The notes under the pieces: generated by a model
Databases searched by the model: none
Seen by the model: the letters and a program-made list of their open reading frames with translations, nothing else
What the model was told of the DNA's origin: nothing
NCBI RefSeq assembly: GCF_900683735.1
Contig: NZ_LR215979.1
Location: forward strand, 1,302,001 to 1,366,000
Reading direction: 5' to 3'
Length of the DNA: 64,000 nt
From: Fusobacterium ulcerans ATCC 49185
Lineage (GTDB): Bacteria > Fusobacteriota > Fusobacteriia > Fusobacteriales > Fusobacteriaceae
Program-made: the position numbers and the translations under genes
In this document: piece after piece, positions 53,780 to 62,513 of the stretch
Numbering within the stretch: the stretch's first letter is position 1
How the letters are laid out: every line of letters starts with the position of its first letter

Positions 53780-56700
53780 TTAATTATTATGCAATTTACA
53801 ATTTGGATTGATTATAGTTATTTTTCCACCTTCTTTACAGCTTATTGTTCCTGTACTCAATATTGCTTTTTTGTTATTTGTTTCTGTTCCACTGCTTGTA
53901 TCACTCCATTTTCCAAGACTTATATAATTGATACAAGGCTTTTTCTTGTTACATGCACAACTTCCAAAAGGAGTTATATTGGTTATAGCTTTGCAGTCAT
54001 CTTTAGTTGCATCTAAAAATCCATCTGTATATTCAAAATTTTGTGAACTTACTAAAAGGCTTCCTGCTGTATCCCCTGCACTGCACCATAATTTAGCCCC
54101 TTGGCATACACCATATGTTGAAATTTCTTCTAATTTAACCCCTGATCCATAGTTATAAATAAAGTCTATTGCCCTTCCATAAATATCATCTTCATTATAG
54201 ATAAATCCAATTTTATCTAAAGCATATTCATCTCCATCTAAAATTCCAATTTTTAAATTTTTAGTAGGTATCCTTTTATCCAACTCTTGAAGTGTATAAT
54301 AATTTTCTATTAATTTAGGATTAGATTCTAAAAGCTTCATAACACTGTTATAATGCTCTGGATATCCTAGTTCTTGCCCATATTTTTTTATTTTTTGAAT
54401 AAAATGCTTATTAAGTTTTTCATTTTTATTTTCATCTTCTCCTGAAAGAGGATAAGCACCAAAAAAAATATCTTTCTGTTCTTCATCTAAAGAGTCATAT
54501 TTTAATTTATTTCTAAAACTACTTCTTAAAATACTCCCTATATAATCTTCTCTTATATTTTCAGTTATTTCTCCATTTCCATCCAGCTCAACATATGGAA
54601 AATAAACATATTCACTATATGGAACTTTGTTTTCAAGCCATGAACTTTTATTATATTTAATATGTTTTATTTCATCTAATTTTTCTGTTAAGGTTGGAAT
54701 TCTTTTTGCATAAATAAATTTTTTCTTTTCAAAATTATCTATTTTTATTAAAGGTTTAATTTTTTTAGGTGTAAGTTTAAAATTATTTGTTTCTTCAACA
54801 TTTGTATTTTCTCTATATTCAAGATTATCATTATGATCTACAGATACAACTTCATACTGATCAATTTTTGTTAATTCTGTATAATACGGAATTTTATCAT
54901 ATCTTGGTACAAATTTTTCATATTGTCTTCTTTCAGCATTATACCCACCTTCTCCAGCATATATTTCTTTGTTTAAGTTTTCTATTTCTTTCTCTGTATT
55001 CAGAGAATTATCTACTGAAAGTTCATATCTATATTCATCCTTTAAAAGTGCTTCTTCTTCAAATGAATATCTGCTTTTTTCATTTTCATCATGTCCCCTT
55101 GAAATATCTAATATATCTTTTTCTTCTTCAGTAAGTTCTAATTGTTTCATATATATAAATTCTGAATTCTCAAAAGTTTTATTCTCCAAATTATATTTAT
55201 CTTGTATTATTGTCATAAGGTATAGCACATAATCAAATAATCCTTCCTCTTCAAATTTTGGAGTTGTTATTATTTCATAATTTTCTTCTTCCCAATTTTC
55301 TTCACAGACCTCTTCTATAGAAAGAAAATTATTTGCTGAGTCCAATTTCAATTCATATCTTTCTCGACCTTCAACACCATCTTTATAAAGTTTTATTATT
55401 CCATCTTCAGAAATTTCACAATATCTAAAACATAGTGCAATCGCTACTTCTCTTGGAACATTTACAGTTATTTCGCTTTTTTTGTATAATATATCTATAA
55501 TTCTGCTTTTTTCATCAACTACCTCTATAGTTATTGGATATAGTTTTACACCTTTTTTTAAAGGTATTATTGGTTCAGTTTCTAGTGGTTTTTTTACAGA
55601 TTGATCATTATGTCTTTTAAAACTAAGTACTGAATGTTTTACTTTGATTCTTTCTTCAATTTTTTTATTTATTTCAAGGACACTTGAATAATTATTGAAT
55701 TCTTTATTTACAATTCTGTATTCTCCTTTATTTTCTACTATCTTACATCCTAAAATTTTCTTTTCTACCTCTTCCATTTCATATCTATATTTTTCTGAGC
55801 GAATAAAATAACTTATAAAAATAGCAATATATACAACTGGCGCTACAGAAGTCAGAAGTGAATAAATAAGTGTTCCTGTCCCTCCCTTTAGTAAGATAAC
55901 TGTAGCCAAACAAACTCCTTTAGTTCCAGCTATATTCACTAAGCACATACTAAACATATTACTTAAAGAATCTAATACATTCTTTGTATATTCTACAGAT
56001 CCTGGTTGTACTGAAGTTAATTTCTTTATGTCAAAATTTATCAATTTTTCAAAATCAAATGCATCTATTGAGTCTATTACACTCTTAACATTAAAAAAAT
56101 TCCCAAAATTATATTTTTTTTCTCCTACAAAAACTTTACTGAAAGTTTGTATTTTTACATTATCTGGATTTTGATTAAATAATGTATTGAACATTGAATG
56201 AGAAGAAAATGCCATTAATGCCCCATATTCATAACCTGTATATATTATTTCTGCATTTTCATTTTTTGAAATTTTTCTTATTTCATTTTCTATTACTTCA
56301 TTTACTAATACCAAATCTAAATTTAAAGCACCTTTTTCAAAAGATTCTATAACCATATTATCTTTAGAGTTATAAAAAGAAACTACATATTTATTTGTTC
56401 CTTTTTTTCTTAAAATTACTATTCTAAAATCTACTACTTTAAAATTTATTGTTCCTTTTAATTCAAATGCTTTTTTTTGAAGAATTTTTCTAATTTCTTC
56501 CAATTTATCATCTTTAAAATTTTTAAAATCTTCATCTTTTATTTTTGTACCTGTTGCTGCTTCATATATTTCCTTTATAACTCCCCTATATTCAAGATTT
56601 TCAAATGCCATTTTAAAATTATTAATAGTACCTAGTTTTGGAAAAACATTATTTACTCCAGCTAAGGCAGTAGCAAAATCCCAAGTTAAATTAAGAAATT

Positions 56701-57370
56701 CTATTTTTTCTTCTTTACTCAGCAAATCTTTTCGACTGGGGATTTGCTTTTTCTTTATATATTCTTCTATATCTTTGCATTTTTCTGACTCTTTGCTATA
56801 TTCTTGATGTATTTTAAAAGCATAATCTACTAATATTTGATAGAAATCTCCTCCATATATTGCTTCCCATTCTTCTAAGAATTTCCCCTCATGGCTTTTT
56901 TTATCCACTGCTAAATTATATCTATCAAAATATTCCATTATTATTGGTGCTGATTTTTGTAAATCAATTTTATGCCAATATTCATATGTCTTTCTTTTAT
57001 CATCTTCTAGACTATAGAAGCTTCCATATTCTTCATCTTCATTATCTCCTTTTGAAAATCTATTTGCTCTTTCTTCACTAAATTTTTCCTTATATTTTTC
57101 TGCTTCATAATTTCTTTTAGATTCATCTGGACTTATTTTTAATGGATTTTCCTCTCTCCATTTTTTTTCCCAATCTTCTCTTATTTTTAGTCCATTACAT
57201 TCTTTTTCTAAGAGTGAATAAATTGTATGATTTCTTTCAATTACTTTTATTAATTTTTCTTTATTATTAGGATCTGGAACCTCTTTATATTTTTCTACAA
57301 TATCTGCAAACTCCATCTTTAAATTACTAAGATTACATATTGCTAATAGCTCTCTATCAGTTATTTCCAT
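53780..57370 (-). CDS. Large putative effector with degenerate lipase-like core and C-terminal PAAR-like (DUF4280-type) domain
   Basis: A 1196-residue protein. N-terminal module MEITDRELLAICNLSNLKMEF (1-55) recurs as two small ORFs nearby. Residues about 310-420 resemble a class 3 lipase, but the nucleophile elbow is GYEYG (379-383), lacking Ser. A hydrophobic stretch spans about 470-523. After a long charged middle, residues 1086-1196 form a PAAR-like domain (CQGAKLWCSAGDTAGSLLVSS, NITPFGSCACNKKKPC, CKEGGKITIINPNC) of the DUF4280 kind that caps spike proteins. AGGGGG lies before the ATG. It would ride on the VgrG-like tip; its toxic activity, if any, may be membrane disruption. Confidence 0.75.
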   Translation of the reverse strand: MEITDRELLAICNLSNLKMEFADIVEKYKEVPDPNNKEKLIKVIERNHTIYSLLEKECNGLKIREDWEKKWREENPLKISPDESKRNYEAEKYKEKFSEERANRFSKGDNEDEEYGSFYSLEDDKRKTYEYWHKIDLQKSAPIIMEYFDRYNLAVDKKSHEGKFLEEWEAIYGGDFYQILVDYAFKIHQEYSKESEKCKDIEEYIKKKQIPSRKDLLSKEEKIEFLNLTWDFATALAGVNNVFPKLGTINNFKMAFENLEYRGVIKEIYEAATGTKIKDEDFKNFKDDKLEEIRKILQKKAFELKGTINFKVVDFRIVILRKKGTNKYVVSFYNSKDNMVIESFEKGALNLDLVLVNEVIENEIRKISKNENAEIIYTGYEYGALMAFSSHSMFNTLFNQNPDNVKIQTFSKVFVGEKKYNFGNFFNVKSVIDSIDAFDFEKLINFDIKKLTSVQPGSVEYTKNVLDSLSNMFSMCLVNIAGTKGVCLATVILLKGGTGTLIYSLLTSVAPVVYIAIFISYFIRSEKYRYEMEEVEKKILGCKIVENKGEYRIVNKEFNNYSSVLEINKKIEERIKVKHSVLSFKRHNDQSVKKPLETEPIIPLKKGVKLYPITIEVVDEKSRIIDILYKKSEITVNVPREVAIALCFRYCEISEDGIIKLYKDGVEGRERYELKLDSANNFLSIEEVCEENWEEENYEIITTPKFEEEGLFDYVLYLMTIIQDKYNLENKTFENSEFIYMKQLELTEEEKDILDISRGHDENEKSRYSFEEEALLKDEYRYELSVDNSLNTEKEIENLNKEIYAGEGGYNAERRQYEKFVPRYDKIPYYTELTKIDQYEVVSVDHNDNLEYRENTNVEETNNFKLTPKKIKPLIKIDNFEKKKFIYAKRIPTLTEKLDEIKHIKYNKSSWLENKVPYSEYVYFPYVELDGNGEITENIREDYIGSILRSSFRNKLKYDSLDEEQKDIFFGAYPLSGEDENKNEKLNKHFIQKIKKYGQELGYPEHYNSVMKLLESNPKLIENYYTLQELDKRIPTKNLKIGILDGDEYALDKIGFIYNEDDIYGRAIDFIYNYGSGVKLEEISTYGVCQGAKLWCSAGDTAGSLLVSSQNFEYTDGFLDATKDDCKAITNITPFGSCACNKKKPCINYISLGKWSDTSSGTETNNKKAILSTGTISCKEGGKITIINPNCKLHNN

Positions 57371-57380
57371 AGACTACCCC

Positions 57381-58316
57381 CTACCATAATTCCCAATCAA
57401 ATTTTATATCCTCAACTTTTTTATATTCTTTTATTTCTTCATCATTAAAGTTCCGTGATTTTATATATTTAGGAGAGTATACTTTGGCATAAAGTAAAAC
57501 TCCATATCTCCCCTCTAAATATTCTGCTTTATTAATTGAATTTATTTTTTTTAAAATATCTTTTTGAGTCATACTAAAAAATTCTTTATCCCCTGCTTTC
57601 ATTAATTCTCTTCTTTTCTTTCTCCATTCATCATTGGATAAATCATTTGACAAATTTTCTAAAAGTTTTCTTGGATTTGAAATCAATTCTCTTTCATCAA
57701 TAACATTAATTCCTAAATCTACATATTCAAAAGTTCCTGTCTCCTTCATAAACTGAATAAATTCGTAAATTTGTTTCCTATACCATTCCCTGTCTTCATC
57801 ATTTTCTACTCTTCCAAATATGTATATTCCTCCTGATATTGGAGAATATATTCCCGCTGGATTTCTATCATAACTTTTCTTTCTTTTTTTCATTTCTTCT
57901 TCAAAATCTCTATAACTATATGTTCCTTTTACATCTATTACTGCTAAATAATTCTCACCAAATAACTCTTTTAATTTCTTTCCATAGAATTCATTAGCTG
58001 ATTCATTTAGCAGTACTCCTCCATAAGTGTCTCCACCTTTCATTCCATCATTTAGTTCTACAAATCCTTTTCCCCAGTAATAGCTATCATTTTCTTTTCT
58101 TGTTCCTATATAGCTTTTTGGATATACTACTGCTGCCTCATACCATCTTCTTACATTCCCTGCTCTTTTTCCCATACCATATATTACAAACTCTTCCCCA
58201 TACCTATCTTTTAAATGTTTCTGTAATACTCTTTCTGCTCTATCTGATTCACTTAGACAGCCTGTAAATAATAAAATAATCATTCCTAATATGCTTAATA
58301 GTTTTATTTTTTTCAT
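57381..58316 (-). CDS. Lipoprotein of the RYGEEFVIYGMGKRAG family, copy B
   Basis: A 311-residue lipoprotein (MKKIKLLSILGMIILLFTGC, Cys20), exactly the length of copy A. It shares the near-identical core, with a moderately diverged C-terminus ending KFDWELW. The frame is open to 58361, but GGGAGG fits the ATG at 58316. It ends 10 bp before the 1196-residue effector gene, the usual place for a cognate immunity gene. Role inferred from position. Confidence 0.75.
   Translation of the reverse strand: MKKIKLLSILGMIILLFTGCLSESDRAERVLQKHLKDRYGEEFVIYGMGKRAGNVRRWYEAAVVYPKSYIGTRKENDSYYWGKGFVELNDGMKGGDTYGGVLLNESANEFYGKKLKELFGENYLAVIDVKGTYSYRDFEEEMKKRKKSYDRNPAGIYSPISGGIYIFGRVENDEDREWYRKQIYEFIQFMKETGTFEYVDLGINVIDERELISNPRKLLENLSNDLSNDEWRKKRRELMKAGDKEFFSMTQKDILKKINSINKAEYLEGRYGVLLYAKVYSPKYIKSRNFNDEEIKEYKKVEDIKFDWELW
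57714..58233 (-). repeat. Near-identical core block, copy B
   Basis: Gap-free counterpart of 51101-51620 (offset 6613 bp) and of 58941-59460. Confidence 0.85.
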
Positions 58317-58329
58317 CTTTCCTCCCTTT

Positions 58330-58386
58330 TTAAACCTTAACTTTATAGAAAACTTTTTCATAGCTTTCTATCAAAAAGTTTCCCAT
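58330..58386 (-). CDS. Conserved mini-ORF (MGNFLI peptide), copy 3
   Basis: An 18-codon ORF, MGNFLIESYEKVFYKVKV, ends 13 bp before lipoprotein copy B. It is the same leader peptide as at 50516-50572. Confidence 0.45.
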   Translation of the reverse strand: MGNFLIESYEKVFYKVKV

Positions 58387-58398
58387 AATATTAAAATT
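58345..58398 (-). repeat. Repeated leader sequence, copy 3
   Basis: Same ~54-bp sequence as at 50531-50586 and 51731-51784, upstream of lipoprotein copy B. Confidence 0.85.
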
Positions 58399-58410
58399 GT
58401 TACTATTTTT

Positions 58411-58584
58411 TTAATTTTTAAAATTTAAATAAATTGTATGATTTGTCACAATTTTTTTTACTTCTTTTTTTCCATCAATCTCTATAGTTTCTGTTTTTTC
58501 ACTTTCTACTAAATTTGAAAATTCCATTTTTAAATTTGATAGATTACATATTGCCAATAATTCTCTATCTGTTATTTCATTCAT
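58411..58584 (-). CDS. 57-residue stand-alone copy of the effector N-terminal module (third version)
   Basis: From ATG 58584 (AGGAGG upstream) the ORF reads MNEITDRELLAICNLSNLKMEF, then a diverged stretch (VESEKTETIEIDGKKEV), then VTNHTIYLNFKN and stop. The same start and NHTIY end are found in the 1196-residue protein and in the 50593-50757 ORF. Retention of a good ribosome-binding site and an open frame suggests a functional small protein, perhaps an adaptor. Confidence 0.6.
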   Translation of the reverse strand: MNEITDRELLAICNLSNLKMEFSNLVESEKTETIEIDGKKEVKKIVTNHTIYLNFKN

Positions 58585-58592
58585 ATTTCCTC

Positions 58593-59753
58593 CTAATTTT
58601 TATATCCTTCCACTGAAAAATCAATATCAAAAACACTGTTATACTCTTTTTTTATTTCATTTTTTAGTTTGTGACTTTCAATATATTTAGGTGAATATAT
58701 TTTAGTATAAAGCCAGTATATTCCATAAAATTCACTATCAATATTACCTTTGTTTAAACTATTGATTCTGTCTAAAATATTTTTTTTATCTGTATTTTTA
58801 TAACTTTTATTTGTTTTATTTAAAATTACTTTACGTCCTTCAGGTTCTATATAATTTCCAAATTTTTTCATATCAAATTGCAATTTTGGACTACTATAAA
58901 ATTCATCACTAAAAATTCTTTCATCACTAATTGTAAAATTTAAATCCACGTATTCAAAAGTTCCTGTCTCCTTCATAAACTGAATAAATTCGTAAATTTG
59001 TTTCCTATACCATTCCCTATCCTTATCATTTTCTACCCTTCCAAATATATATATTCCTCCTGATATTGGAGAATATATTCCCGCTGGATTTCTATCATAA
59101 CTTTTCTTTCTTTTTTTCATTTCTTCTTCAAAATCTCTATAACTATATGTTCCTTTTACATCTATTACTGCTAAATAATTCTCACCAAATAACTCTTTTA
59201 ATTTCTTTCCATAGAATTCATTAGCTGATTCATTTAGCAGTACTCCTCCATAAGTGTCTCCACCTTTCATTCCATCATTTAGTTCTACAAATCCTTTTCC
59301 CCAGTAATAGCTGTCATTTTCTTTTCTTGTTCCTATATAACTTTTTGGATATACTACTGCTGCCTCATACCATCTTCTTACATTTCCTGCTCTTTTTCCC
59401 ATGCCATATATTACAAACTCTTCCCCATATCTTGCTTTTAAATGTTTATGCAATACTCTATCCGCTCTATAATCCTTAGTAAAAATTATACTTAATATTA
59501 AAATTATTATTCCAAGTATAAATAACCATTTTCTTTTTTCTTCACTTTTTATTTGTTTTAATTTAGATTTTTCTTGTTCTGTTTTTTCTTTTTTTAATTC
59601 CTCAATATGTTTTAAATAAACCTCATCATCCCTTAGAATAGGTTCTCCCTTTAAAATACGATATATAAATAAAATTAAAATCAATATACAAAAAAGTATT
59701 ATCCACGTATATAAATAAACTAAACTATCTAATCCATTCAGTAAAATTTCCAT
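58593..59753 (-). CDS. Membrane-anchored relative of the RYGEEFVIYGMGKRAG lipoproteins, copy C
   Basis: A 386-residue version in which the lipobox is replaced by two hydrophobic helices (residues about 13-33 and 75-93) separated by a charged Lys/Glu stretch (about 44-72). The near-identical core follows, predicted in the periplasm, and the C-terminus is its own. The ATG has no ribosome-binding site; it follows directly on the stop (TAAATG) of a 12-codon ORF at 59754-59792 that has GGAGGG, so translation is probably coupled. Confidence 0.7.
   Translation of the reverse strand: MEILLNGLDSLVYLYTWIILFCILILILFIYRILKGEPILRDDEVYLKHIEELKKEKTEQEKSKLKQIKSEEKRKWLFILGIIILILSIIFTKDYRADRVLHKHLKARYGEEFVIYGMGKRAGNVRRWYEAAVVYPKSYIGTRKENDSYYWGKGFVELNDGMKGGDTYGGVLLNESANEFYGKKLKELFGENYLAVIDVKGTYSYRDFEEEMKKRKKSYDRNPAGIYSPISGGIYIFGRVENDKDREWYRKQIYEFIQFMKETGTFEYVDLNFTISDERIFSDEFYSSPKLQFDMKKFGNYIEPEGRKVILNKTNKSYKNTDKKNILDRINSLNKGNIDSEFYGIYWLYTKIYSPKYIESHKLKNEIKKEYNSVFDIDFSVEGYKN
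58941..59460 (-). repeat. Near-identical core block, copy C
   Basis: Gap-free counterpart of 51101-51620 (offset 7840 bp) and of 57714-58233. Confidence 0.85.
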
Positions 59754-59792
59754 TTATTTTTTGTGATAAAAGTTTAATAAACCAATTATCAT
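59754..59792 (-). CDS. 12-residue mini-ORF coupled to copy C
   Basis: MIIGLLNFYHKK, behind a strong GGAGGG site, ends in TAA immediately followed by the ATG of copy C. It probably delivers ribosomes to the next gene. Confidence 0.4.
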   Translation of the reverse strand: MIIGLLNFYHKK

Positions 59793-59822
59793 ATTCCCTC
59801 CTTCGTATAATTTATATCTTCT

Positions 59823-60152
59823 TCACTCTTCTTTCAATAACTTATCCAAATCATTTCTTATTAAAAATGTAAATTTAATATAAGGCGTTCCTTTCTCTTT
59901 AATTGAATTGCTGTATTCTTCAACTTCCTTTTCTAAAAAAGGTTCTTTTAACACTTCAATTTTTTCTGGAATATACTTTATTAGCCCTATTATTTCTTTT
60001 AAATCCATTAAATTATCTGGAATTACAAATTTTTCTACAGAAGTATCTATTTCTTTTTCTTTATCTTCATATTTAAAAAATGATTTATCCATTTCTAAAG
60101 TGTATATTTTAAAATCAAAAAAATTATAAGAAAATCTATCTATTTTTCTCAT
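59823..60152 (-). CDS. Hypothetical protein, 109 aa
   Basis: Not recognised. A small soluble protein with alternating charged and aromatic residues (FSYNFFDFKIYTLEMDKSFFKYE) and no signal peptide. It lies between the VgrG-like spike and the effector/immunity genes, where adaptor or chaperone genes often sit. GAGAGGG precedes the ATG. Any chaperone role is a guess from position. Confidence 0.6.
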   Translation of the reverse strand: MRKIDRFSYNFFDFKIYTLEMDKSFFKYEDKEKEIDTSVEKFVIPDNLMDLKEIIGLIKYIPEKIEVLKEPFLEKEVEEYSNSIKEKGTPYIKFTFLIRNDLDKLLKEE

Positions 60153-60162
60153 TCTATCCCTC

Positions 60163-60915
60163 TCAATTTTTTATCAATGAAATAATATATTCTTTTTTAA
60201 AATATTTTCCACCTTCTAATTTTAGAACTGCCTCAAAATTTTCAAGATCATCTCTGAATATATATTTTCCTGCTATAGTTGTTGATAATGTAAAAGTCTT
60301 GTCAGATGGTATTTCATATTCTTCTTTTAATATTTTTTTTGACTCAACCATATCAAATTCAGGAGCTGTATCTCCTGAAAATGTAATTTCCTTATCTCCA
60401 TTTATTAATTCATTATATGTTAATTTTATTTTATAAACAATAGGGTTAGTTGGTATTATATTATATATATTCAAATTTCTTATTTTATCATTATTTAAAG
60501 ATAATTCTTTAAAATTTATAAGTGTAAAAAAAGGGATTATTCCAAAATTTTTCAATAAAAATTCTAAAGATTTTTCACTCTCATAATATTTTGAAATGTT
60601 AATAATAAAGTTTACCAACATATCATCATCAGTATTAAAAACAATTTCTTTTTTTACATTTTCCCACTTCTTAATTATTTCTTTTAGATTAAAAATATTA
60701 TTTGTACTTTTTTCTATTTTTATTTCTTTAAATACATTGCTGATGTCCACATATGCTTGTTCTATTAGATCATCTGAATATTCTGGTTTATCTTCCTCTA
60801 ATTTTATATCAATAAAATCACTTGTTTCTTCTATAGATATTTCTGATTCTTTGGTGTTATTAAAAACTTTTTCATTACTTATTTCTTGGTGAACTACAAC
60901 TAATTTATATTTCAT
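60163..60915 (-). CDS. Hypothetical protein, 250 aa, in the spike-effector region
   Basis: Not recognised. A soluble acidic protein: beta-like start MKYKLVVVHQEIS, helical middle (about residues 75-135) and a beta-rich C-terminus (TFTLSTTIAGKYIFRDDLENFEAVLKL). The upstream in-frame ATG (60933) lacks a site, while AGAGGT fits the ATG at 60915. It lies 18 bp downstream of the VgrG-like gene, so it could be a spike-effector adaptor. Inference from position only. Confidence 0.6.
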   Translation of the reverse strand: MKYKLVVVHQEISNEKVFNNTKESEISIEETSDFIDIKLEEDKPEYSDDLIEQAYVDISNVFKEIKIEKSTNNIFNLKEIIKKWENVKKEIVFNTDDDMLVNFIINISKYYESEKSLEFLLKNFGIIPFFTLINFKELSLNNDKIRNLNIYNIIPTNPIVYKIKLTYNELINGDKEITFSGDTAPEFDMVESKKILKEEYEIPSDKTFTLSTTIAGKYIFRDDLENFEAVLKLEGGKYFKKEYIISLIKN

Positions 60916-60933
60916 ATTTACCTCTATTTTCAA

Positions 60934-62505
60934 TTATGACTTTTTAAATATTTTACTTGCTTGAGTAAAATTTCTTCCTTGTACAACTGTTTCCATATTT
61001 TTGGCATCTATTCTATAAGATGTTAAATATTTGCTGGCTAAAGTTTCCATAATTTCTTTCTTCTCTTCCAGTACTACTTCTTTACTAATATTTGATTTCA
61101 TTGACATATTTTTACCTACAATAGACATATTTTCATCAACTGACATCAGATAGTCATTCACACTTTTCATAGTCATAAGATTTTCTGAACTTAAATTCAT
61201 TGTATCTTTTGTTCTTAAATCTAGTAAAAATTCTGAATATACTTTGTATTCATTAGAATTAAGTCTAAAATCAAAATAACTTTCTGCATTACTTTCTATT
61301 GGTAAAGTATAGTTTCTTACATCTGGATTACTAAATCTTCCATTACCTGGATTATTTACAGCCCACAGCACATAGCCACACTCTTCTTCATTAATAGGGA
61401 AGTACACTGCTACTATATCATTAGTTTCAGGAGTACAGAAGTATCCAGTATTGCTTTGAGAATAAGGTGTAGTGTATGGAAAAATAAATCTTCCATTCCT
61501 ATCAGGGTAATCTTTCAGATTTTCTGTTGTTCTTGATTTTAAGTTAGCATATTTATTAAGCCCACAAGAAAGATTTACTATCATTACTGCTATATTATTT
61601 CTATCAAATACTCTTTCTACACTTGCTTCTATAACGCAGCCTCTTATATTTTCATTAGGAATATAGGGATATATATATCCCGTTGTTTTTAATTCATATT
61701 CTCCCTCAAATCTTCCAGAAATATATTTCATCCTTCCCAATGTTATATGTCCTTCTCCTGTTACTTCCTCTGCATTTATTTCTACAATATCTCCTAAGCT
61801 ATAGCTTTGTTCTGTGTCTATTTCATAACCAAATACCTGATTTCTTTCTTTTCTGATTCCTAATTTACCTCTATCTGCATCATATTTCTTTTTCTTGCTT
61901 GTATTTGATGAGAATCCTATTCCTATACTTCCAGAAGCTAAATTAAAACTTCCAAGTCCTAATCTTGATATTGTTCTTATTAAAAATTCCCAATCTGTTT
62001 CTTTAAATTGAATAAGAGGAGCTTTTATTGCTTCATTTAATTTATCATTATTAAAAAAATATTTTATTTCATAATCATCAAAAATTTGAGTAATAACTTC
62101 TTTAAATGTCATTTCTATATTTTGAAAAGCTCTATATTTTTTTACTCTATCCATCAATTCACTTAGTGAATATGCCTCTATTTTGAGAAAGTATCGTTCT
62201 CTCCCTATCCTAGTTAGAGATGAATTAATAATTTTCCCAGTAAAAAATATTATTTCTTCTTTTTTATCTTCTATTTGTGTTTTCATAGCCACAATAATAT
62301 CTGAGTCAACACTTCTATTTATTTGAATATATTTATTTCTCTCTGAAATTAATATTTCAATTTCCATATTTAACATAGTATGCTTATTTACAGAAGAAAA
62401 AATTTCAAAATTTTTCAAATCATATTCACTTTGAGAAAGTTCATTTCCCATTATATTTATTACCAAATCTTTCAATTCATAATTTTGATATTCTAAATTT
62501 TTCAT
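60934..62505 (-). CDS. VgrG/Pvc8-like contractile injection spike protein
   Basis: A 523-residue protein. Residues about 1-285 follow the phage gpD/gp27 hub pattern, with the typical FKETDWEFLIRTISRLGLGSF at 167-187. Residues about 288-390 look like a gp5-type OB domain (GCVIEASVERVF, YPDRNGRFIFPYTTPYSQ, YFCTPETNDIVAVYFPINEEECGYVLWAVNNPGN). A repetitive LSSENLMTMKSVNDYLMSVDENMSIVGKNMSMKSNIS segment (438-474) is consistent with a needle beta-helix. A GGAGGAG site precedes the ATG. It would form the trimeric tip carrying the PAAR-like protein. Confidence 0.85.
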   Translation of the reverse strand: MKNLEYQNYELKDLVINIMGNELSQSEYDLKNFEIFSSVNKHTMLNMEIEILISERNKYIQINRSVDSDIIVAMKTQIEDKKEEIIFFTGKIINSSLTRIGRERYFLKIEAYSLSELMDRVKKYRAFQNIEMTFKEVITQIFDDYEIKYFFNNDKLNEAIKAPLIQFKETDWEFLIRTISRLGLGSFNLASGSIGIGFSSNTSKKKKYDADRGKLGIRKERNQVFGYEIDTEQSYSLGDIVEINAEEVTGEGHITLGRMKYISGRFEGEYELKTTGYIYPYIPNENIRGCVIEASVERVFDRNNIAVMIVNLSCGLNKYANLKSRTTENLKDYPDRNGRFIFPYTTPYSQSNTGYFCTPETNDIVAVYFPINEEECGYVLWAVNNPGNGRFSNPDVRNYTLPIESNAESYFDFRLNSNEYKVYSEFLLDLRTKDTMNLSSENLMTMKSVNDYLMSVDENMSIVGKNMSMKSNISKEVVLEEKKEIMETLASKYLTSYRIDAKNMETVVQGRNFTQASKIFKKS

Positions 62506-62513
62506 CTCTCCTC

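Noticed and set aside
54787-55232. Two long + strand ORFs antisense to the large effector gene
   Set aside because: Leucine/histidine- and serine/phenylalanine-rich translations typical of antisense A/T-rich DNA, with no initiation signal.
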